Assembly (NCBI RefSeq): GCF_041296385.1
Contig: NC_091014.1
Span: forward strand, 21,799,578 to 21,863,577
Direction of reading: 5' to 3'
DNA from: Aphelocoma coerulescens
Taxonomy: Eukaryota > Chordata > Aves > Passeriformes > Corvidae
DNA length: 64,000 nucleotides
The notes under the pieces are model-generated. The model made no database searches and was not told the origin of the DNA. It saw only the letters and a list, made by a program, of their open reading frames with translations. Positions 55,669-64,000 of the stretch are shown here, in pieces. The translations under genes and the position numbers were made by a program. Position 1 is the first letter of the stretch. Each line of letters begins with the position of its first letter.

Positions 55669-55934
55669 GCTAACAAAATCAGAGCAGGTAATATGAAGTA
55701 AAATCAGACCTTAAAAACACCTTCCCCCTACCCCTTCCTCCTTCCCAGCTCTATGTCCTCCCTGCCAGTGACACAGGGAGATGGGAATGGGGGTTGAGGT
55801 CAGCTCATCACCCATTGTTTTTCCCACTGCTCAGGGAGAGGAGTCATTCCCCTGCTGCACCATGGGGTCCCTCCCATGGGAAACAGTTCTCCGTGAGCTT
55901 GTCCAACTTGAGTCGATCTCACAAGCAGCGACCC

Positions 55935-55991
55935 CCCTCAAACTGCTGCAACATGTATCCATCCCACGGGCAACAGCACCCCTCAAACTGC
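55935..55991. repeat. Internal 45-bp-period repeat in the LTR
   Basis: CCCTCAAACTGC begins at 55935 and again at 55980, so the period is 45 bp. It lies inside the LTR and is one of two internal short-period repeats. Confidence 0.6.
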
Positions 55992-56121
55992 CACAGTGTG
56001 GGTCACTCTTCCACAGGGTGCAGTCCTTCAAGGACAGGCTGCTCTAGGGTGGGCTTCTCTTTCCATGGTCTTCCACAGATTCACAGCATCTCAGGCATCC
56101 ACCTGCTCCAGCATGAGCCTC

Positions 56122-56174
56122 CTTCATGGGCTGCAAGTGGACCTCTGCATCCCTGTTGTCCTTCATGGGCTGCA
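56122..56174. repeat. Internal 39-bp-period repeat in the LTR
   Basis: CTTCATGGGCTGCA begins at 56122 and again at 56161, so the period is 39 bp. Related copies of this LTR type, as I recall them, also repeat this 'catgggctgca' segment. Confidence 0.6.
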
Positions 56175-56549
56175 GGGGCACAGCTGCCTCACCACATCTG
56201 CACCAAGGGTGGTAGAGGAATCTTGGCTCTGGTGCCTGGAGGACCTCCTCCCCTCCTTCTCCACTGACCTTGGTGTGTGCAGAGTTGTTCTTCACATGCT
56301 CTCACTCCGCTCTTCTCTGGCTGCAACTACAACTGTGCAATAACATTTTTTTTCTTCTTCTTAAATCTGTTACCACAGAGGCATTACCACCATTTCTAAC
56401 TGGCCCAGCCTTGGACAGCAGCATTTTCATCTTTGGAGCCACCAGGGATTGGCTCTGCTGGATGATGAAAGAAGCTTCTGGCAGCTTCTCACAGAAGCTA
56501 CCCCTGTATCTCCCCCACTACCAAAGCTTGGCCATACAAATCCAGTGCA

Positions 56550-56554
56550 GAGAG
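56550..56554. repeat. Target-site duplication, right copy (GAGAG)
   Basis: Matches the left copy exactly. Its position against the CA end fixes the right boundary of the LTR. Confidence 0.8.
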
Positions 56555-57534
56555 TCGAGTGAAGCAGCTGCTTTTGGCCATAGCTTCCACTGTCAATTAT
56601 TTTGGCAATAACGACTGGCTGGTGATTTGCAGTCAGGTTTGCATTGCCCAGATCATAAATTTTCTATACAAAATGAAATTACATAAGAAAGTCTGGACAT
56701 GCAGCATTACATTCATTTGATTGCCTGCTCCTGTTAGCATCTGCAGCTTTTGCAGTGTATACTGAGAATATGTATATGTACACTGCAGCATTAATTGTCT
56801 TTAGTTACTATTAGCTTTATTATTGAGAAAGTTTGCCTTTTGACACAGAAAAATATTTGTGGGCCCCAAGTGTCTCTTCTTACACTGAAAAATAGCTTTG
56901 GTTTTCAGAAGCAAAGTAAGTATCTGGGGGGAACCTGCTAAATTGAAAAAGAAAAATGGATAGGAACCATGAAATTGGGATTTGTCTTTAATGATTAGCA
57001 AGACTTGAATTTTTCACGCTGTGATAATTACTGCTATATATAATGAAGGAAAGTCTTTACCTGATAAGGAGTTTGTTCAATTCAAAATATCCTCTTGAAA
57101 TTAAATCCTATAAAAAGAAATTAGAAAATATAGTATGCTTGAACCTTATCTTCCTGAATGGAAGATCTCATTTTCATCTGCAGAAAAGAAAATTAATTTG
57201 AATAATTCAAATTAGCTTTTTATTTCAAAAGTAGATTAAGATTAATTTTCACAATTTTCAGGTTGGGCTTTTTTCTTTGTCTAGAGAAAATTAGCAATGG
57301 TGTGGGTCTAATGAGCTTTTTTAAAAAAATTATCTTTACATAACCTAAATATTTAAGGCACCAGTTTTGTTTCACCTAATTTTAACAGAAAAAGCAGGCA
57401 TTTAGTTTAATTTAGCCATTTAGACTCTTCCAACAATTTATCAAAAATTTAGGAAATTTCAGAGGGGTGATTCGCCCGCTTGTATTAAAACCAGTTTTAG
57501 AATAACATGAATCACACTGGCTATCTCTTTCTGC

Positions 57535-57549
57535 TTTATATATATATAT
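57535..57549. repeat. (TA)n microsatellite
   Basis: About seven TA units in tandem. Confidence 0.8.
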
Positions 57550-60500
57550 CAATTAAAAATAGCTAAGTGAGGTGATGAATCCTACCTATACTGATTGAGT
57601 CCATGCTCCCTTAACTAATACATCATATGCCATACAGATCAAGATGTCTCTTCTGCCCAGCAGACACATATGTGGGGCAGATTTCTTCAAAGTGGGCTTT
57701 CCTTTGATAATTTCTTACCTAGGCTGTAACGTATATGGCGTTTTTAACCATTTGATCATTGATCCTGTTTGCTTTTCTGGACAACTTTCAAATGACTCAG
57801 TAGATTGTATTTTCTGTTTCTTACTAATTTAATTTTTTTATGCTTTATATTATCTGGTTAAAGAAAACATTATTATATTGACACTCCCTTACTGCAAGTA
57901 CAGTTAAAACATGTAAAGCAAAGCTAGTTTATATTTTACAGGAAAATGCAAAAATGAGGGCAAATCTAATCATGCTTGAAGGAATTTTTGGTTATGCTCT
58001 AACAGAATCAAAAGTATCTAAGCGGTCACCTTGGGCATTGAACAGGTGCATCTGTATTTGCTCCCTTTCAGGTTTTGCTCTTCTATTATGCATCAGTGGA
58101 ATCATTACACTGCACGTTGGTATGGCTAACAGCACTTTTCAAGCAAGCAAGCTAATGAGTCCATCAACATTTCTGCAATATGCCTATGCATCTTTTGATA
58201 TAAAAAGACCCATTTTTCTCACTTTACCAGGGCATTAATCAATTAGTAATTTTGCTTCAATGCTAACATTGCTTGTGGTTTATCAACTTCTGTGGGCCTA
58301 AGAAAAAAATTACAAAAAATAAGCAAATTACCCCAATTTCTTTGATTTTTTTTTTCTTTGAATTTATATTCTGGAACATTTTTTGTTATTGTTGTTAATA
58401 AAAAACCCACAGACACACAATTAATGAACGTTAAATTTTGTCCTAATGAGTGAGGAACCAGAAAATAATTTAGGACGTGGCGTAGATAATCATCTGAATC
58501 TCAGTTCATTGGAAAGAATTTTAGTAAGGAAACAAATGTGATTCTGAGTGTATAAATAACATAATGAAAAGTGTCATTAAAATTACTGTCTTTGGCATTT
58601 TAGTGTTATCACTGAAAGTCATTATCCATTTCTAGTATTCATTGTTTAAAAATTGTGCTTGCATATTGCAGACATTAAAAAAAGTGCTACAAGATTTTAG
58701 CAAGCACTTTGTACAATGACAAAGTTGAGAACATTTATCTAATGAAAGGCTAAGAGGTCTTTTTTATTCTTTCTTGTCTCATGAAGAAATAGACCCTGAT
58801 AAAGAAGAACTTAATTTCATTGCAATTTTGCCAGCATGGCAGAGTTTGAATGCTGAAGCTAGACAAGCTGAAACTAGAAATGTTGTTATATTTTTAGAGT
58901 GTGAAGTTGCTTATAAGTCCCTAATGGCAAGAAAAAAGTTAACCTGGGAATCAAGTAAAAGCTGAAAATGGGGCAGAAAAAGAAAAGATAATGTCTCCAC
59001 AGGTGAAGAGGAGGGGGGTACTGATCCTGAGGAGACATCAGCAGAGTTTACAGGAAGCTCATAGATAAGACATGTGGAAACAGGATGGGTAGACTGCAAA
59101 GGACTTGCCTGCTTGGCAGGGGAAAAAGTGCATCTTGCTCTGCTTGGTGGGACAACGCCATTTTCCCACCACTTGAATTCCTTAACCAGAATCAGGCTTC
59201 TGCTTATGCAACATGCTCCAATCCATAATAATTGATTTGAGGCAGGTGTCACATATTCAAGTATTCTGGTACTTGTCAGACAGGATGTCATGCTTCTTTT
59301 AGTACTTGTTACTCAGGGCCGCTTTCAGAATATCTGAGTTCAATGCACTATGTTCATTTGCTCAGTGGATGCTTACAGCTCTTCCAGCTCTCTGTGGTGC
59401 GCATTTCCAAAGGAATTTTTGTTATAGACACTAACAGAATGTTCCCCAGTGGCATATACTTTCAGTGGAAAGTTGCTGGAGTAGAAGACAATGATACTGT
59501 AAATTGATACAATTTCACTGCTTTTGTTTTTAGACAACGTGTTTTCAGTAGGACATCTTTAGCTAAAAGAGAAGAATGGAGTGCATCCTATGACATTGCA
59601 TCTCAAGCTTGGTAAATCATTTCAATAGCTATATTCCAGCTAGGAAATAGGCTTCCATTGCTATAAATTAAAAGTGAATTCACTTAACTAGGTTAACTCA
59701 ATTATGAGCATATTAAGAATGGCTTAGTACCCATGTGTTCATTTCCATTCATCAGCAGCTGACTTAAGTCCATAGGAAGTTTGCTGTGTATAAGATAAAT
59801 GCATTACCATTTTACTCATTTATCCTTCAATTCAATTTGGATTTTTTTAAGCAAACAAAGGTAAATCAAACTTTGAGCTTGAAAGTTACTTCCACGTAGT
59901 AAAAATGTGAGCCCAGTGAAGTGTCTTCCTGCATCTTGATTTGAGGCACCAGAGTGTAAATTAAGGGGTCTTTAGTGTTTTAAATAAGTTAGGCAAATGA
60001 AATCCGCCCCTTTCAGTGGGCTTACATTTTTTCACTTGAATCCTTTCTGAAACTGATATTTCAGACTTATAAATACTTAGCCTGAGCTGACAGGCATAAC
60101 CCCTTAATGATGCCCCAAATGTCATAGGTTCTGTACCTTTGCAGAATGGCCAGAGAGATGACAGAAATGTGGGAAATTGCAATTGCATAACTTCCTTAGG
60201 TAGAAGTCTAGGTGTGTTCAAAACATACAAGTTTTCATGGTAAAACCTGTGGGCCACCTGTTTTAATATAAGACATAAAATGAAAGCAAAGTACCTTACT
60301 ATGATACAGCTGAAATATGCAGACAGATATGTTCAGCAATAACAAGGGAAAGTGTATGCTATTATCTCCCCTGCTATTTTCTCTCTATTTTATAGGTACT
60401 TTCTGGGGGGAAAAAATATTTTCAATAATATATTAAAGAACCACAGTTAAATGTCTTTTACTTCTGAAATTTTAATATTTGCCAGGTGAACAGACAATTA

Positions 60501-62998
60501 AGTAGAGAGTAAGCGTTACTGAAAACCCCAAAACAATCGATATTTCTTTTAGGGTACTAACAAGAGGACAGCTTAAAATAAATTTTTTAGCTAATGTTTT
60601 GTATTTTGATGATTTGTCAGGTTCGTGTCTGATGTGTATTTTGAATTATGTCAACAGCAATTTTGTACAACAGATTGCACTTTGTTCTAAATGTAAAATT
60701 TATATAAGTCCAAGATGTTGACTGTGTTTAAAATATAGTTATGATAAATAAAAAGAAAATTATCTTGTGTTGACTTCAAAATTATTGAAAGCCTTTAAGC
60801 TAATAAATTGATTCATATGATGAATATGCATTGTGGATACAGATGAGAAACTTGGGACTTAAAAAAAATTCCTTACTTTCAAATTTTGAGGTTTAAGTTT
60901 TATAAATAAAATAAAATCATGAGACTTCTTATCCTGAACTGCCTGATACTGAGCAAGAGTCTTTCATGAACTTTTATCAACTGCATCTTCTATCTGTTTA
61001 ATATGCAAGAGAAATGTCTTGATATACTAGCTAAAATTTAAACAGTTTTAGCTAATATATCATAGAAGAGAATGTTAAAATAACTGTCCTCAATTTTCCA
61101 TTTTAAATTTTAACTAATTTCTTAATATTTCTTGTAAAAAAATATAAATTCTGCATGTTTTTTTGTGGTGATGAAACAGCAACTTCCTTATTTCTTCAAA
61201 AAAAATCAATTGAAAAGAAAATGTCATAAGTTAACTACACTGAATTAAGTATTTCAATGCTATAGGTGTGTAAACATCCAGATGTCAGGCTAAAATAAAG
61301 AGAAAATAAAATAATGAAAGACTTTAAGATACTCTGAGAATAATTTTATTGGCAATATTCTTTACTGCAGCCTTCACTCTTCCCTTTCACTCAAAAACTT
61401 TTGGCTTTAGTCACATGATTTGTCATTTGGAACATAAATATTTGTAAAGAGGCATTAAGGATGGAAGAAGATGTTGCATCATTCTGTCCTTGTTTCTACA
61501 GCTTTCCAATTAAGAATTAAGACAATTGGTTTGTCTGGGATAAAAGTCAATGTGAATCCAAAATTATTACAAAAATGTGGAGATATCCAGTATAATTTGA
61601 AGTATTTGTCTTTAAGCATTTTTTCCAGCAATTAATATTACCTTAAGTGTATCGTGAAATTTTCTACCATTCTGCTTGTTCTTCCTTTTATAGTTACTTC
61701 AAACTTTATTGCAAAACAGGCAGTGTTTCTTTACTTGTTTTTCAATCTGTAGCAAATATTTAATTTGCGTTCCCCTGAAATCATGCAAAAAATGCTCACC
61801 CAAAATCACGGCTTTCATTTTTAAATAGCAGACATACTGTTCCTAGAAAAGAAATGGAAGTAAAAAAAGCGAGAATCATTTTGCCTAGACAAACTTCTGA
61901 TGACAAATTTGATATGGAGAGCTAGATGCAAAAAAATAGCTGTAGCTGACTTTTCTGTTTCAGTGAACTTGGCCTTGTCCACAGACTGGAGCTGGTTATG
62001 AAATCACATTTTGCTACTGTGTGAAAGGGTCTATGCCGCCAAATGAGAAACAGCTCCTTATTGGAAACTGATTTATCACAAATTCTGTATTCAGACAAAC
62101 TTCTGATGGAAGATAATAGCTTTATCAGGTTCATTTATCACTTATAACAATTTTGGGGAAAATGCACCTATTCCAAAATCTACTGCATGTGTTGTATCAC
62201 AGTACATTTTTTGATAGTTTATCTAGTTTTTGTGTTTCTGTTTACAATGCATTTGGTTCAGCTATGGTCTAAAACCATCTTTCATCTGTCAAAACATGTA
62301 CAGATCAATGAACAGGGATGTTAGTCAGCATAGCATAGGCTGCACAAAAATATCAGTCATTTCCATGTATATATGGATTCACTTTTCTCTGCGCTGAACC
62401 TGAAGTGCATTCTAGTTTCACCATAAAGCTCTTTGTCTTTTAAAGCTTCAGGAAAGCATATTTGTTCTTTTCCCTGCTATTGACATTACCAGAAAAAAAA
62501 TCATTAGCTTATTTGGCAATCCCTGGAAAGCACAGTCCAAGGACTGCTGCCTTGTCCCTCACTATACCCACAGATAAATTCCACAGGATGTCTTTGAAAC
62601 TGTGCTCAGTAACCAACTGAATGTCTTTGTGGCACTATGCTGGCAGTATCCTTTTACAAAGAGGAAATATGCAGTAAATTTTAAGAAACCATAATTTTGA
62701 ATTTTGAAGCCTATCTAACTAGAATATATTTTATTTGCCTTTCTAGGAGATTTTTATGCACCTGTTTCTGCAATTTAGTATTAAATATGCTGACACTAAA
62801 AGATAATATCAGGGAAAGGCTTTTTTTTATTTGTACTTGAAAAACCATACCTGAAAATGATAAAGTTTTATTTATTTTTTCATTTTGATGATTATATATT
62901 TTCTGCATTTGATAATTCATTGCATGTAAACCAAGCACTAAAACACCAGGAAAACTAGACCCTTGGATTTCTCTATCAATAATAAAATTATGAATTTA

Positions 62999-63482
62999 TC
63001 ATGGAGTCATAGAACGGCCTGTGCTGGAAAGGACCTCAAAATCATCCAGTTCCATCTCCCCTGCCACAGGCAGAGACACTTGTCATTAGAACAGGTTGCT
63101 CTGAGCCCCATCCAACCTGACTGTGAACACTTCCAAGGATGGGGCATCCACAGCTTCTCTGGATAACCTGTTTCAGTGCCTCACCAGCATCGCAGGGAAC
63201 AGATTCTTTCTGATCTCTAATCTAAACCTATCCACTTTCAGTTTAAAGCCATTTCTCCTGTGCTGTCGCTACATGCCGTTGTTAAGCATTCTTCTCCAGC
63301 TCTCTTGTAGCCTCCTTTAAGTACTGGAAGGTCCCAATTAGGTGTCCCTAGAGCCTTCTCTTCTCCAGGCTGAACAACTCCCTCAGTCTATCCTCAATAG
63401 GAGAGGTGCTCTGTTCCTCTGGACATCTTCATGGCCTGCTCTGGACTTGCTCTGCTCCAACAGGTCCATGTCGTTCTTATGT
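62999..63482 (-). mobile_element. CR1 LINE fragment with intact 3' terminus
   Basis: Two 8-bp terminal units (TCATGGAG, TCATAGAA) at 62999-63014 mark the CR1 3' end on the minus strand. They are followed by CTGGAAAGGACCTC, GCATCCACAGCTTCTCTGGA, AACCTGTTTCAGTGCCTCAC and TTCTCTTCTCCAGGCTGAAC in the canonical order. The copy is 5'-truncated near 63482, about 485 bp in all. It is the best preserved CR1 in the window and so probably the youngest. Confidence 0.92.
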
Positions 63483-64000
63483 TTTCTTATGGTGAAAAGG
63501 GACTTGTTTGAGTAACTTCTATTGTATTGCACAACACTAGGACAGTAAAAATTCATTCATTCCTCTTTTCTTTTTGCAGAATATGGTACATGTGGTATTA
63601 ATATGAAGTAGATTACTGTCATAGGTCATAACATCTTTCACAGTTCCATAATACAGTCCTTGAGTATTATTAGGAAGCCAGATAAATCGAGTTTCATGTC
63701 TCTGAACACCAATTTCTGTGTACTGATTTCTGATAAAATTTCCCACAAATTGCCTAATGATTCTAGAATTGGTAGTAAGTAAATAGCTGTAGAGTTAGAT
63801 AATGTGTGTAGTTCAAGAAAGCTTCCTAAATTTACTCCAAGATTAGCTCAACCTTTTGCATTTCGGTTTGATCTAGAAATATCTAGTATGTACAGATGAG
63901 ATTTGTTTGCTTGTTTTCTGACATGCATCCAGCCTTAACTCAAAAGGATTTCTTGTTCTTTAAATATATACAGATTTATATGAATTGATATTATCTTAAT

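Larger units (their letters stand above)
55477..56549 (-). mobile_element. Solo LTR of an endogenous retrovirus, ERVL-like, avian type
   Basis: A 1,073-bp unit begins TGTAGTGGTT and ends ATCCAGTGCA on the plus strand, giving the TG...CA termini of an LTR. The five bases GAGAG occur immediately on both sides (55472-55476 and 56550-56554), a 5-bp target-site duplication typical of class III (ERVL) elements. The composition and the phrases GGGTTGAGATAAGGAC and CTTCATGGGCTGCA recall LTR families abundant in songbirds. The minus orientation is inferred from an AATAAA signal on the minus strand at 55663-55668 and from the family's usual layout. No second LTR or gag/pol/env sequence flanks it, so it is a solo LTR left by recombination. 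Open frames inside it (for example 55794-56267, plus) run antisense to the LTR and have no recognised product. Confidence 0.85.
26020..64000 (+). other. GRM8: GRM8 intron downstream of the exon (partial, 3' end outside window)
   Basis: This is noncoding, AT-rich sequence carrying most of the window's transposon remnants. Unique or unclassified stretches are 26026-27981, 28146-30226, 30407-39479, 39746-40522, 40566-41404, 41931-44742, 45716-55471, 56555-62998 and 63483-64000. The next GRM8 exon should encode a peptide like SAGTPVTF followed by NGDAPGRYDI. I did not find it, so the intron appears to exceed 37.9 kb. Open frames here are short, overlap on both strands and lack family motifs. Confidence 0.85.

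Noticed and set aside
1..64000. Neighbouring GRM8 exons
   Set aside because: I looked for the peptides expected just before and just after the found exon and saw neither; both probably lie outside the window.
1..64000. miR-592, which lies in a GRM8 intron in mammals
   Set aside because: I did not find its mature sequence by eye on the plus strand; a proper hairpin search on both strands would be decisive.
1..64000. CRISPR arrays, operons or prokaryotic mobile elements
   Set aside because: The window has spliced vertebrate gene structure and avian repeats, with no spaced direct repeats or dense coding.

Overview
This window looks like nuclear DNA from a bird. It is AT-rich and CpG-poor and has no dense coding. 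Its recognisable interspersed repeats are CR1-type LINE fragments plus one retroviral solo LTR of a type I associate with songbirds and other Neoaves. I saw no Alu, L1 or B1/B2-like sequence. Together this fits an avian genome, perhaps a passerine; species and chromosome cannot be settled by eye.

The only coding sequence I can support is one 201-bp internal exon on the + strand at 25819-26019. It encodes part of the extracellular glutamate-binding (Venus flytrap) domain of a group III metabotropic glutamate receptor, and the residues match GRM8 best. It has a pyrimidine tract and AG acceptor, a GTAAGT donor, and phase-1 boundaries on both sides. Everything else reads as intron: at least 25.8 kb upstream and at least 38 kb downstream. 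I found no neighbouring GRM8 exon, promoter, CpG island, tRNA or rRNA. The short open frames elsewhere behave like chance frames or frames inside repeats.

Layout: 1-25818 is upstream intron, with a 19-bp minisatellite beside a 35-bp hairpin (2688-2779), simple repeats and an old CR1 (about 12617-13145). 25819-26019 is the exon. 26020-64000 is downstream intron. It holds CR1 pieces near 27.98, 30.23, 39.5, 40.52, 41.4, 44.74 and 63.0 kb, a GC-richer block ending in an A-run (about 41930-42644), an AT-rich tandem array (46296-46490), and an intact-looking 1,073-bp minus-strand solo LTR (55477-56549) flanked by 5-bp GAGAG duplications.

The two CR1 age classes are notable. Some pieces carry the familiar avian 3' end, while about 44743-45715 and 39480-39745 look like much older CR1 reverse-transcriptase remnants. 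Several unique TAAT-rich stretches look like possible conserved noncoding elements, as expected in a large neuronal gene, but that is inference. I found no evidence of a novel biological system here.
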